Shown one piece after another: positions 1 through 8,800 of a stretch of 59,760 nucleotides of DNA. The stretch spans positions 1-59,760 of the forward strand of contig SACF01000024.1 of assembly GCA_009928665.1 (NCBI GenBank), read 5' to 3'. The position numbers and the translations under genes are program-made. Each line of letters starts with the position of its first letter. Position 1 is the first letter of the stretch. This DNA comes from Alphaproteobacteria bacterium (GTDB lineage: Bacteria > Bacteroidota > Bacteroidia > Bacteroidales > FEN-979). The notes under the pieces were generated by a model that saw only the letters and a list, made by a program, of their open reading frames with translations, was not told where the DNA came from and did no database searches.

Positions 1-74
1 CAAAACAGATGCTTTTCTCTTTTGGGTTTAACCCATCCAGCAGGTATTTACAAACATGTGATTGTTAAAAGTCA

Positions 75-1433
75 TTGCTAAATTTTTACCGGAGTATTGA
101 CTTATTAGACGACCACATATTTCAATTTGACTTTCTGAATGATGATTTTAGCAAATTGCCAAAACCATTACAAAACATAATCAATAGTCCAGAAAAGAGA
201 AAAAAATTAGTGGTTTACATCAATCCACCATATGCAGAGGCTGGAAACATAAAGCAAAAAAGTGGCACAGGTGATAACAAAGCGCAAACGGCAACTTCTA
301 ATAATACCTATTTAAAGTATAGAAATTTAATAGGAAAAGCGAGCAATGAAATTTTCATTCAATTCCTTATTAGAATCTTTAAAGAAATCCCTAACAGTAA
401 AATTGCAAATTTTTCAAAATTAAAAAATTTACAATCATTTAATTTCTATGATTTTCGGGAAGTGTTCCAAGTCAAACTCAAAAAAATATTTCTTGTACCC
501 GCAGACACTTTTGATAATGTAAAAGGTAAATTTCCTATTGGATTTTTTATTTGGGATACAGAAAAAAAGGAAAGATTTGAGCAAATCAAGGCCGATGTTT
601 ATATTTCAAATGCTGAACTTTATGCAACAAAAGTCATCTCCTCTTATGATAATCAAAAAGGATATATAAATAATTGGATCAGAAATCTATCAAAAGCCAT
701 AAAGAAAGAGGATTCTATTGGAAACTTGCATTCAAATGGTAATGATTTTCAACATCAAAATGATGTATTTATCGATAATGATTTAGCAAAGAAGACCTTC
801 GGAGGATTGCATTTGACAATAACTAATCAAAATCTAATCTCTTCCTCTATTTTATTTTCTGTCCGCCATTGCTTAGAAGCTACCTGGTTAAATGATAGAG
901 ACCAATTTTTATACCCAAAGGATGGATGGAAAACCGATTCGGAATTTCAAACCGATTGTTTAACTTTTACTCTTTTTAGCAACAATATTCAATCAAAATA
1001 CGGCACTAATCACTGGATACCTTTCACCGAACAAGAAGTAAATGCAAGAGAAAAATTTGATAGCAACTTTATGACAGATTTTATAAAAGGGAAACCTAAA
1101 CCTCCCCAAAAATCTATGTATACTTTATCCATATTATTTGAACCTGAAGAAACATATAACCGCACACCATTAAAATTTTCTAAAGAGGCAACTGCTGTAT
1201 TTGATGCAGGTCGTGAACTGTGGAAATATTACCACAGACAACCAAACTGCAATGTTAACGCTTCACTTTACGACATAAGAGAACATTTTCAAGGAAGAAA
1301 CGAGGCAGGTAAAATGAACAATAAAAGTTCAGACGAAATATATATGAACCTAATTGGTGACCTAAGAGATAAATTAAAACAACTTGCAGAAAAGATAGAA
1401 CCAAAAGTTTATGAATACGAATTTTTAAAATAA
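75..1433 (+). CDS. N6-adenine DNA methyltransferase, 5'-truncated
   Basis: The protein carries the NPPY catalytic motif (INPPYAEAGN, about residues 49-58) of amino-methyltransferases that methylate adenine N6, followed by a long target-recognition-like C-terminal half. The run before it (IFQFDFLNDDF) resembles the segment that normally follows motif I in Eco57I-like and type III-like enzymes. The SAM-binding motif I (DPxCGxGN type) is missing. The frame opens at a TTG just after an in-frame stop at 66-68, and the other two frames upstream are also closed or do not look like a methyltransferase. I infer a gene that lost its 5' part by frameshift or rearrangement, so it is probably inactive. 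The AT-rich composition matches the next genes. No restriction endonuclease gene is seen in the window. Confidence 0.7.
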   Translation: MLNFYRSIDLLDDHIFQFDFLNDDFSKLPKPLQNIINSPEKRKKLVVYINPPYAEAGNIKQKSGTGDNKAQTATSNNTYLKYRNLIGKASNEIFIQFLIRIFKEIPNSKIANFSKLKNLQSFNFYDFREVFQVKLKKIFLVPADTFDNVKGKFPIGFFIWDTEKKERFEQIKADVYISNAELYATKVISSYDNQKGYINNWIRNLSKAIKKEDSIGNLHSNGNDFQHQNDVFIDNDLAKKTFGGLHLTITNQNLISSSILFSVRHCLEATWLNDRDQFLYPKDGWKTDSEFQTDCLTFTLFSNNIQSKYGTNHWIPFTEQEVNAREKFDSNFMTDFIKGKPKPPQKSMYTLSILFEPEETYNRTPLKFSKEATAVFDAGRELWKYYHRQPNCNVNASLYDIREHFQGRNEAGKMNNKSSDEIYMNLIGDLRDKLKQLAEKIEPKVYEYEFLK

Positions 1434-1606
1434 TGAAAAAACTTTTTGACATTTTATTCATTCTCATTGCATTTGGGATTTACATAATCATATTAAACAC
1501 GGATAAGAACATTGATGGCGTAAATTTTTTATGTCGTCATATTTGGATTCCGCTCATAATATCTTATTACATTGGACGATTTGTCTCACTTTATAACAAA
1601 AAGTAA
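1433..1606 (+). CDS. small membrane protein, unknown
   Basis: This 57-residue frame begins with an ATG that overlaps the stop of the methyltransferase gene (TAATG), the usual arrangement for translational coupling. It starts MKKLFDILFILIAFGIYII, a strongly hydrophobic segment, and has a second hydrophobic stretch (WIPLIISYYIGRFV) near the C-terminus. It would be a two-pass membrane peptide with a short Asn/Asp-rich loop. I do not recognise a family. Support comes from the tight overlap, the intact frame and the 5-base gap to the next gene. Confidence 0.45.
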   Translation: MKKLFDILFILIAFGIYIIILNTDKNIDGVNFLCRHIWIPLIISYYIGRFVSLYNKK

Positions 1607-1611
1607 TTACC

Positions 1612-2148
1612 ATGTTTGATATCAGAAAAATTCAGGAACAAGTCATCTACAATGCAGTAAAAATCGAGAGCGATCACGAGACTGCACAAAAAATTGTAAA
1701 AGGGGATAATGAAGATAATCCCACATGGGTGAAAAACACGATGAAAAGGTTGGAGGATAATTTTGACCATTCGACAATTAAAAACATAAGGATGAATTGC
1801 CAATGTGGTTATGGTATGGACGAAAAATCAGCCTTATTAAAAGAACTCGTTGATTTATCCTCCAGCCTTGAAGAATTCACCTCTTACGAAAAAGCAAAAG
1901 CCGTGGGACTGTCTTTTCACAATGGCGAACTCTATTTACAGTTCCCTTTTTGTCCGTGCCCGATGCTTGCCGATGTAGATAAATTGGAAACAAATACCTG
2001 GTGCCAATGTACAACAGGTTATAGTAAAGTTATTTTTGAAAAAGCATTTGGTTGTAAAGTCGAGGTCGAGCTTTTAAAGAGTGTAAAAATGGGAGATGAC
2101 CTTTGTTTGATGAAAATTATTCCTTCAGGAACAATTCAATTCGATTAA
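1612..2148 (+). CDS. DUF6144-like Cys-rich protein
   Basis: This 178-residue soluble protein has three Cys clusters: CQCGYGM (about 63-69), CPCPM (about 113-117) and WCQCTTGYSK (about 130-139). The C-terminal section (FEKAFGCKVEVELLKSVKMG, then DDLCLMKI) resembles the end of V4R/4-vinyl-reductase-like and DUF6144 proteins, which bind small molecules or metal. The Cys pairs suggest a metal or iron-sulfur site. It follows the small membrane protein by 5 bases and probably shares its transcript. Substrate and role are unknown; the family name is from memory of the motif pattern. Confidence 0.6.
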   Translation: MFDIRKIQEQVIYNAVKIESDHETAQKIVKGDNEDNPTWVKNTMKRLEDNFDHSTIKNIRMNCQCGYGMDEKSALLKELVDLSSSLEEFTSYEKAKAVGLSFHNGELYLQFPFCPCPMLADVDKLETNTWCQCTTGYSKVIFEKAFGCKVEVELLKSVKMGDDLCLMKIIPSGTIQFD

Positions 2149-2523
2149 TAAATAAGGCTGCTAATAAATATGCGTCCGTGTGGTTGGTCTGTTCAACGAG
2201 TTTGTCAAAGTATTTCAAATATGACCTGAAGAAAGACACGCTCCCCATAAAATCATAAATAAAAAGTGAAATGCCAATCCGTTACACCCAAAAGTTCCTG
2301 GAAAAAGTTGTTCCATACCTTCAAAATTCGTATTTTTGAAAATCTCAGATGATAGTATCAATGAAGCAGTCGTACCAAATACCACCTACAATTCTGACCC
2401 GATAAGGTTACATGCTGCTCGTTTTCATTCTGTTTGGTTACCTTATTGAAACTGTAGAAATCTTAAACAAAGAGCTTTTGTTGTCAATAGGGCATTGAAA
2501 AATTGTTAAACAAAAATAATCAT
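2149..2523. other. intergenic region, 375 bp, no gene seen
   Basis: No reading frame with recognisable protein character is present on either strand. The region holds a good Bacteroidota promoter match at 2308-2338, which leaves an untranslated leader of roughly 180 bases before the aminomutase ATG. I could not fold a recognised riboswitch from the leader by eye. Confidence 0.5.
2308..2338 (+). promoter_or_regulatory. Bacteroidota-type promoter for the aminomutase gene
   Basis: TTG at 2308-2310 is followed after 20 bases by TATTTTTG at 2331-2338, matching the -33 (TTTG/TTG) and -7 (TAnnTTTG) elements of the primary sigma factor of this phylum. The only gene downstream on this strand starts at 2524. 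Confidence 0.45.
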
Positions 2524-4074
2524 ATGGATGCAAAATACGAGGTTTTTTATAGACAAAGACCGTACAATACCATTGGTTTGTGGAAAAATACGACAAAAGA
2601 TCAGTGGAATGATGCCAATTGGCAATTAAAAAATTCAATACGAAGCGTTGAACAGTTAAAAAAAGTTATAAAACTTAATCCGTATCAGGAACGTGAAATT
2701 GAAAGAACTTTAATCGCATTAAAGAAAGAAGGAAAAGAGGCATTACGGATTACACCTTATTACGCTTCCCTTATGCAGGAAGACCCATTCCACCCTGTAA
2801 TGTTATCGGACGAAAAATCAAAAAAACGGCTTGATCCTGTTTTTTGGCAAAGTGTTCCTACTCCTGCAAATTTGTTATTTCCGGATACAGGCCTTGAAGG
2901 TGCCATGAATGAAAGTTCACGAAGCTATGGAGCCGTTTATCAACGGTATCCAAACAGAGTTGCTCTTTTTGTCGCTGAAAATACAAGCTGTGCTTCTTAT
3001 TGTGTTCACTGCCAAAGGGCAAAGTCGTTAGATTGTTCAGTTGAGGTTAATAACTCTGAAATAAACAAGGGATTGCTTTATATCGGATACAATAAAAATA
3101 TTAATGAAGTGCTTGTTACCGGAGGAGATGCACTAATGATAAGCAGACCCCGGTTACAATATGTGTTGGAAGAATTAAGCAGGATCCCACATCTTCGGGC
3201 GATAAGAATTGCATCCCGGGTACCCGTAGTGATGCCAATGGGAATTACAGAAGATTTGTTGGAACTGATCAATGTTTCAGCAAACAAATACAACAAGGGG
3301 GTTGATAAGTATGTATATTTCATGACACATATCAATCATTATCAAGAAATAACTGAAGATTTGGAAATTGCAATAAAAAAAATCCGCAAGCACGGATTTA
3401 CAATCAGAAATCAGACCGTTTTATTAAATCATGTTAATGACTACTATAAAACCTTGGCAGAAACATTCAGAAGGATGTTTTGGATTGGTATTCATCCATA
3501 CTATTTATTACAATGCCATAAAGAAAGAGGAATTGTTCATTTTATTACACCCATTCAAATCGGGAAAATATATATGAAGCATTTACAAGGCTGGATTTCA
3601 GGTGTGACAGTTCCAAGATATGCTGCAAATATTGAAGGTGGTGGTGGGAAAATTCTTTTAATGCCATCAGGACATGATACATTGAACACTGGAACAGGTA
3701 TTGATGATAAAATTTCCGAAAGCTATGCTACGATACATACATGGGACAGTAAAACTGTGTTAAGTTATGAAGCGCTTGGCAGAACAACTCGTGAAGAATT
3801 TGAAAATGGAGTTAAAATTATGGATGAATTTATTGGTAGAAAGGGTGCATTCCTTCCCAAGCTCATTATTGTTGACAAAAAGGGAAAGCATATTGAAACA
3901 ACCAATAGGACGAAATTGCCAACATTGGAAAGAATTAAGAAATCTGAACTACTCGGGTATGATTTATTTGACAAAAATATGCCATTGACGAACCCGACAG
4001 ATATCGCGGATGAATTGGACAATCAATTTGGACAATTCGAACAAAAACGCAGCGATTATCATAGACAACAATAA
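2524..4074 (+). CDS. radical SAM 2,3-aminomutase, glutamate 2,3-aminomutase-like
   Basis: This is a 516-residue member of the lysine 2,3-aminomutase (KamA) family, which uses SAM, a [4Fe-4S] cluster and PLP to move an amino group from C2 to C3. Seen: the cluster motif C156-x3-C160-x2-C163, the QTVLLNHVND block, the HPYYLLQC strand and the EGGGGK loop. In lysine 2,3-aminomutase two Asp residues in the last two blocks bind the substrate side-chain amine. Here they are His332 and Asn369. From memory, glutamate 2,3-aminomutase has Lys332 and Asn369 at the same positions, and the length and numbering agree. A glutamate-type or other acidic substrate is therefore more likely than lysine. A TTG at 2503 could add 7 residues, but the ATG at 2524 is preferred. 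beta-Amino acids of this kind can serve as compatible solutes. No acetyltransferase partner (ablB) lies next to it. Confidence 0.75.
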   Translation: MDAKYEVFYRQRPYNTIGLWKNTTKDQWNDANWQLKNSIRSVEQLKKVIKLNPYQEREIERTLIALKKEGKEALRITPYYASLMQEDPFHPVMLSDEKSKKRLDPVFWQSVPTPANLLFPDTGLEGAMNESSRSYGAVYQRYPNRVALFVAENTSCASYCVHCQRAKSLDCSVEVNNSEINKGLLYIGYNKNINEVLVTGGDALMISRPRLQYVLEELSRIPHLRAIRIASRVPVVMPMGITEDLLELINVSANKYNKGVDKYVYFMTHINHYQEITEDLEIAIKKIRKHGFTIRNQTVLLNHVNDYYKTLAETFRRMFWIGIHPYYLLQCHKERGIVHFITPIQIGKIYMKHLQGWISGVTVPRYAANIEGGGGKILLMPSGHDTLNTGTGIDDKISESYATIHTWDSKTVLSYEALGRTTREEFENGVKIMDEFIGRKGAFLPKLIIVDKKGKHIETTNRTKLPTLERIKKSELLGYDLFDKNMPLTNPTDIADELDNQFGQFEQKRSDYHRQQ

Positions 4075-4155
4075 TGTTTCTGAGTTTAACGGGCGGCAGG
4101 GTGAGAAAATAGGCAGATCCGGAGTACTCCATTCAAAAAATGATAGCGGTGTATT

Positions 4156-4677
4156 GTGAACATGACCCGCAAGCCGGATCTTCTCATTAAAATGACTAAT
4201 TTAGTAAAATTAAATATTTATAAACCGGTGAATACAAGCATTAAGGATAAATTTGGACCCTGCGGGATTTTTTGTGAAAAATGTTTTGCTTTTTCAGATG
4301 GAACTATAAAGCAAAACAGCATCTCCCTTGAAAATGCACTTGGAAATTTTGGTATTTATGCCGAACGATTTTCGGAATTGCTTCATGAGCCGGCATTTTA
4401 CGAGTATCCAAATTTTAAAAGGCTGTTGCATTATTTCACGACCGTTGAATGTCGCGGATGTCGGAAGGAAACATGTAAATTATTTGAAAATTGCATGGTT
4501 CGTAATTGTCATAAAATAAAAGGTGTGGATTTTTGTTTTCAATGTTCTGAATTTCCTTGCAGCGATACCGGATTTGATGAACATTTAAATAAAAGATTTA
4601 TACAAATAAATTTGAGGATCAGGAAAATCGGAATTGAAAAATATTACAATGAGGTCAAGGATAAACCAAGATATTAA
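4156..4677 (+). CDS. DUF3795 Cys-rich protein
   Basis: The protein (up to 173 residues) has the DUF3795 pattern: FGPCGIFCEKCFAF near the N-terminus, then ECRGCRKETC, NCMVRNCHKIKGVDFCFQCS and FPC. The many paired cysteines imply zinc or iron-sulfur binding. No enzymatic function is established for the family. The GTG at 4156 is the longest start; ATGs at 4162 and 4192 are alternatives, and the conserved part begins after 4192. It lies 81 bases after the aminomutase gene, so cotranscription is possible. Confidence 0.7.
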   Translation: MNMTRKPDLLIKMTNLVKLNIYKPVNTSIKDKFGPCGIFCEKCFAFSDGTIKQNSISLENALGNFGIYAERFSELLHEPAFYEYPNFKRLLHYFTTVECRGCRKETCKLFENCMVRNCHKIKGVDFCFQCSEFPCSDTGFDEHLNKRFIQINLRIRKIGIEKYYNEVKDKPRY

Positions 4678-4784
4678 CACCTCCATACTGAAGCCTGTTG
4701 CAGGAGATCAATGCTAAACGCGCCGATGATGATTATGGCGAATGAAAACCCGGGTAGTGTTTATTTAAGTGAACATTTTATTGT

Positions 4785-4792
4785 TATATTTG
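4785..4792 (+). promoter_or_regulatory. -7 promoter element for the AAA ATPase gene
   Basis: TATATTTG matches the TAnnTTTG consensus exactly and lies 19 bases before the ATG at 4812. The -33 element is weak (TTTA about 21 bases upstream). Confidence 0.35.
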
Positions 4793-4811
4793 TTAATTCA
4801 AATTAGCAAAA

Positions 4812-6008
4812 ATGATGGAATCTTTATATAGCTATCAAAATCAACTGCTTGCATCAACGGAGTTTTTCTTCAGACGCTCCTTCATTGACTCTGTGGAGTG
4901 GAATGATCGGTTGATCGGGATCGTTGGCGCAAGGGGAGCCGGAAAAACCACCTGTTTACTCCAGCGATTGCAGGATATCGGTACAAGTGATCTGTCGAAC
5001 CTATACGTTACACTCGATAACCTGTCCAATCCTTATTCCACCCTCATTGCACTGGCAGAAACATTTCACAGCAGGGGAGGAAAAGTACTGATTCTGGATG
5101 AGATTCATAAGTACCCGGGATGGGCAGGTGAGTTGAAAAACATTTATGACAGGTTCCCCCGGTTGAAGGTCATATATTCAGGATCTTCAACCCTGAAAAT
5201 CAGGGACGAAGCGGTTGATTTGAGCCGAAGAGCGGTAGTTTATCAATTGCAGGGATTGTCATTCAGGGAATATCTTGAAATCATTATCAAATGCAGCCTT
5301 CCCAAAATCAGTCTCCATGAGCTGTTAAATGATCATATAGGGTTCAGCATCAGGCTGATAAAGGATCTGAAACCGCTGGCATATTTCAAACCGTATTTAA
5401 AAAATGGCTATTTCCCATTTTTTCTGCAATCGGAGAAAACCTATCTGTTTAAACTTCAGGCCATAATTAATTATATTCTTGAAAGCGAGATCCCTGGCAT
5501 CATTAATATTGAATACCGGAACATTCAGAAAATGAAAAGGGCCTTGCAATATATTGCCGCAAACTTACCCTATCAGCCAAATATTTCGAAGTTGGCAGAA
5601 TCAATTGAGCTAAACCGCAACAGCTTGCTTACCTATCTGGGATTGATGGAACGTGCAGGGATTATTACATCGTTATATCAATCCGGGAGTTTCTATGGTA
5701 AATTAACCAAACCCGGGAAGATACTGCTACATCATCCGAATCTATCATTTGCACTGAACTCAGGGGAAGCAAACATTGGTAATCTTCGTGAATGTTTCTT
5801 TGTTAACCAGTTGGCGCATTCTCATAAAGTGGAACTGGCTGTAAAAGGTGATTTTATGATTGATGGAAAATATCTTTTTGAAATTGGTGGCAAAGGAAAA
5901 AAAGGAAAGCAGATTGCAGGAATGCAAGAGGCCTTTATTGTGGCTGATGATCTGGAGACAGGATTTGATAATAAAATCCCACTCTGGTTATTCGGGTTTC
6001 TATACTGA
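4812..6008 (+). CDS. AAA family ATPase (AAA_14/DUF4143-like)
   Basis: The 398-residue protein has a Walker A motif GARGAGKTT (about residues 37-45) and a Walker B motif VLILDEIHKYP (about 94-104), followed by a sensor region YSGSSTLKI. The C-terminal part (winged-helix-like, about 240-300, then a nuclease-like region with FMIDGKYLFEIGGKGKKGKQ) is typical of the AAA_14 plus DUF4143 architecture. These are common, often horizontally moved bacterial ATPases of unknown role, possibly DNA related. It stands alone, with repeat-rich DNA behind it. Confidence 0.8.
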   Translation: MMESLYSYQNQLLASTEFFFRRSFIDSVEWNDRLIGIVGARGAGKTTCLLQRLQDIGTSDLSNLYVTLDNLSNPYSTLIALAETFHSRGGKVLILDEIHKYPGWAGELKNIYDRFPRLKVIYSGSSTLKIRDEAVDLSRRAVVYQLQGLSFREYLEIIIKCSLPKISLHELLNDHIGFSIRLIKDLKPLAYFKPYLKNGYFPFFLQSEKTYLFKLQAIINYILESEIPGIINIEYRNIQKMKRALQYIAANLPYQPNISKLAESIELNRNSLLTYLGLMERAGIITSLYQSGSFYGKLTKPGKILLHHPNLSFALNSGEANIGNLRECFFVNQLAHSHKVELAVKGDFMIDGKYLFEIGGKGKKGKQIAGMQEAFIVADDLETGFDNKIPLWLFGFLY

Positions 6009-6370
6009 AGCCTGTGTAAAATTTACGATTGACATGATTTACGATTGAACAAGATTTACGATTTACGCATGTACATTCGTTTTCGGATTAACAGTTTCAT
6101 CTTATGGAATGATGTTATCTTTTCGTGTTGAAATTAACCTGTAATACCAAAATATGAACGTAACATTCGTCGATCTGGAATCCATAAGTCATTCGTATTC
6201 AATCGTAAATTGAAAGATTTTTCACCTGACGAACTAATTTAAACAGACTCTTAATCCAATTGATGCTCTGCTAACAGGTAAATGATACTTAAAGACAAAA
6301 GTTCTGACAGCAGGCAACCGCTTAAAAGAACTCCGTGTATATTGATATACCTTAGAAAATATAATTTGAA
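6009..6370. other. intergenic region with ATTTACGATT words
   Basis: This 362-bp gap contains no plausible gene. Its first part (about 6018-6070) holds the word ATTTACGATT three to four times with short spacers, and the reverse-complement form AATCGTAAAT recurs near 6200. This is one member of the word-like repeats described in the findings. Confidence 0.6.
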
Positions 6371-7858
6371 ATGAGAGAAAAGACGATACTAATCATTCTT
6401 ATTGCCATTTTGATTACCAGGTCAGCAGTTTCACAAATAAATGATTGCTTAAAGGATTTTGATTTCGTGATAAAAAAAATCCAGGCTGATTATCCGGGTT
6501 ATAATGATAAAGTGACTGATGTCAATCGGTCGCAACTCATGCTTTTAGAAAAAGAAGTCAGACAGAAAATCACGTTACATCCGGATAATTGTGTATATTA
6601 TCTTAATGATTATACTGATTTTTTTAAAGATCACCATCTTCGGGTTAACTGGATCCGGAACGAAAAACAACAACAACCTGAAATCATGGAAATTTCAACA
6701 TATGGATATAATCTTTATGTAAATGTTGATAGTTTACAACAAATAACAAAGTATACAACAGGAATAGAAGGTGTATGGGAAGGATTCAGACAGAAATTCA
6801 TTGTTACAAGAGACGGACAGAAATTTATTGGTGTGGTTGTTACTTGTGATGGATGGAAAGCCGGACAGGTAATGTATGAATTTGAACCTGTCAATGACAC
6901 TGTTTTTAATGTCAGAACCTATTCTTTGATTAAAAATACGAATCCTTACAAAACAAAAGCTTCATTACACTTAAAAGGGAAGGTTATAGAGCTGCATGAC
7001 GACACAAGATTTATTCGAAAATCTGATTCTGAAATTTTAGATAAATCTTTATGGTATTCCTATGTGCCTGTGTTTCCAAATGGAAGGAATACCTATCCTG
7101 TAGCTTTGTATTTGGATGATAGTACCTATTATCTCAGAATACCCAGTTTTTATAATAATACAGGAAATGAATTTGTACTGAATCATAGGAATGAAATTAA
7201 TTCACGACCCAATTTGATTATTGATATCAGAAACAATGGCGGCGGTCAGGACAATTTTTATGAAGAACTTGAAAAACTGATTTATACAAAGCCATATGAA
7301 TCAAAGGGGGTAGAATGGTATGCATCACCAGGCAATATCAAATCTTTTGAGGATGCCATGAAAAATGGTGAAATACGTAACGGGGAAGAAGGTATGAAAT
7401 GGACACAAGCACTTGTCGGAGCAATGAAAAAGAATATCGGAGGGTTTGTGACCCATCCATATAGTTTAAATGACAGCCAACTTGAGAAAAAAGATACAGT
7501 GTATCCTATGCCACGAAAAGTTGGTATTATTATCAATAAGGGAAACGCTTCATCGGCAGAGCAGTTTTTACTTGCAGCCCGCCAAAGTGATAAGGTTATT
7601 TTATTTGGAAACTGTAATACGGCAGGGGTATTGGATTATTCAAATGTTACACCAAACCCTCTTCCATCAAATAACTATCAATTGTGGTGTCCGATGACTC
7701 GTTCAAAACGATTGCCTAAAGATCCCATTGACAATATCGGGATTGCCCCGGATGTCATTATTCCATTTCCTGCAACCGAACAGCTGTATGACAAATTAGA
7801 CAACTGGGTTTATTTTGTTAAAAATTATTTGGAATTAATTAATGAAGAAAAGAAATAG
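6371..7858 (+). CDS. S41 family secreted peptidase
   Basis: A 495-residue protein with an N-terminal signal peptide (hydrophobic core about 5-18, cleavage near SAVSQ). The C-terminal half has S41 (tail-specific/CtpA-like) protease features: LIIDIRNNGGGQDNFYEELE, the nucleophile region GNASSAEQFLLAARQ with Ser at about 394-395, and the closing KVILFGNCNTAG segment. No PDZ domain is evident; the N-terminal ~200 residues resemble the variable domain of Bacteroidota S41 homologues. It is probably periplasmic or lipid-anchored and degrades or processes peptides. The closing section (IGIAPDVIIPF) is a normal family end, so the gene appears complete. Confidence 0.85.
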   Translation: MREKTILIILIAILITRSAVSQINDCLKDFDFVIKKIQADYPGYNDKVTDVNRSQLMLLEKEVRQKITLHPDNCVYYLNDYTDFFKDHHLRVNWIRNEKQQQPEIMEISTYGYNLYVNVDSLQQITKYTTGIEGVWEGFRQKFIVTRDGQKFIGVVVTCDGWKAGQVMYEFEPVNDTVFNVRTYSLIKNTNPYKTKASLHLKGKVIELHDDTRFIRKSDSEILDKSLWYSYVPVFPNGRNTYPVALYLDDSTYYLRIPSFYNNTGNEFVLNHRNEINSRPNLIIDIRNNGGGQDNFYEELEKLIYTKPYESKGVEWYASPGNIKSFEDAMKNGEIRNGEEGMKWTQALVGAMKKNIGGFVTHPYSLNDSQLEKKDTVYPMPRKVGIIINKGNASSAEQFLLAARQSDKVILFGNCNTAGVLDYSNVTPNPLPSNNYQLWCPMTRSKRLPKDPIDNIGIAPDVIIPFPATEQLYDKLDNWVYFVKNYLELINEEKK

Positions 7859-7884
7859 ATAACAACGATGTAATTGAAGGGGAT

Positions 7885-8163
7885 ATGATACAACGAAACC
7901 GACATCCTTCTCAATATCCATCGGGTCAGGGATGGATTTTATATTCAAATGATACTGTTTGTTATTGGCATCCAACTCCTATTGATTCCATTAAAATTAA
8001 TAACTTCACATTCTATCAGATTCAGTTATCACACGATTTTTTTTCTACTGATAACCGGGTCGACATTTATACTGCAAATGGAATAGGGATAGTTAAAAAG
8101 GTTGTTTATGACGGTAAAGGACAACAAGTATGGAATCTCGTCAGATGGAAAATAATTAAATAG
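7885..8163 (+). CDS. hypothetical protein, possibly a fragment
   Basis: A 92-residue frame 26 bases after the S41 gene, rich in aromatic and Asn/Asp residues, without signal peptide or membrane segment. The frame stays open upstream of the ATG to the end of the S41 gene, so it could be the end of a larger decayed secreted protein. No family recognised. Confidence 0.4.
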   Translation: MIQRNRHPSQYPSGQGWILYSNDTVCYWHPTPIDSIKINNFTFYQIQLSHDFFSTDNRVDIYTANGIGIVKKVVYDGKGQQVWNLVRWKIIK

Positions 8164-8233
8164 TGCGGTACTATACGATCTAAACCCATCCCGTCAGGCT
8201 ATCAGTGAAGCGTTCAATTTAATATAAAATATT

Positions 8234-8626
8234 ATGGATAAGCGTATTATTACAGAAACAATCATTGCTTTAGAGACAGCGGCTCTCGATGCATGGCACA
8301 ATGGTAATCCCACTCCTTATCTCGAGCTTTATTCAAAGGACTTCACCTATTTTGACCCTGCACATGAAAAACGGCTTGACGGATTGGACAAGATAAAAGA
8401 GCTCTATGAAAGCATGCGGGGAAAGGTAAAAATGGATAAGTTTGAAATAATTGATCCTGTTGTACAATTAACCGGTACAATGGCAGTTCTGACCTATAAT
8501 CTGCGTTCATATTCGGGTGAAACGCTCTGGAAAGAGAATTGCACAGAAGTATACAGACTTGAAGAAAATAACGAGTGGAAAATCATCCATAGCCATTGGT
8601 CATTGACCAGCCCTTCAGTTGGTTAA
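8234..8626 (+). CDS. SnoaL-like / DUF4440 (NTF2 fold) protein
   Basis: The 130-residue protein has the ordering of small NTF2-like proteins: an N-terminal helix with AWHNGNPTPYLELYSKDFTYFDP, a central YESMRGKVKMDKFEI strand pair, and the closing VYRLEENNEWKIIHSHWS. This pattern fits SnoaL-like/DUF4440 proteins, which bind small molecules or act as minor isomerases. The start at 8234 gives a normal family length. Role unknown. Confidence 0.8.
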   Translation: MDKRIITETIIALETAALDAWHNGNPTPYLELYSKDFTYFDPAHEKRLDGLDKIKELYESMRGKVKMDKFEIIDPVVQLTGTMAVLTYNLRSYSGETLWKENCTEVYRLEENNEWKIIHSHWSLTSPSVG

Positions 8627-8666
8627 GGATACGGACAATTCTTTCAAACCACAGGAAAGTTAAAAT

Positions 8667-8777
8667 ATGAAAACTATAAAAGTTGTTTTTCTAGTCATTT
8701 TATTTTCATGTGTCATTTCTGGAAATGGTCAAATCATCTTTGAAAAGATGATACTCAGACTGTTCGCCAAACATTAA
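8667..8777 (+). pseudogene. frameshifted remnant of a secreted protein
   Basis: A 36-residue frame begins with a clean signal peptide (MKTIKVVFLVILFSCVISGN) and then stops. A different frame continues from about 8750 into DTQTVRQTLTAIVKQNK and runs directly to the next start codon at 8801. The simplest reading is that most of an older secreted-protein gene was deleted and the joint is out of frame. Confidence 0.45.
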
Positions 8778-8800
8778 CTGCCATCGTTAAACAAAACAAG

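Noticed and set aside
6009..6370. Possible tRNA genes in intergenic gaps
   Set aside because: No cloverleaf with T-loop and acceptor stem was recognised in any gap; a covariance search was not possible.
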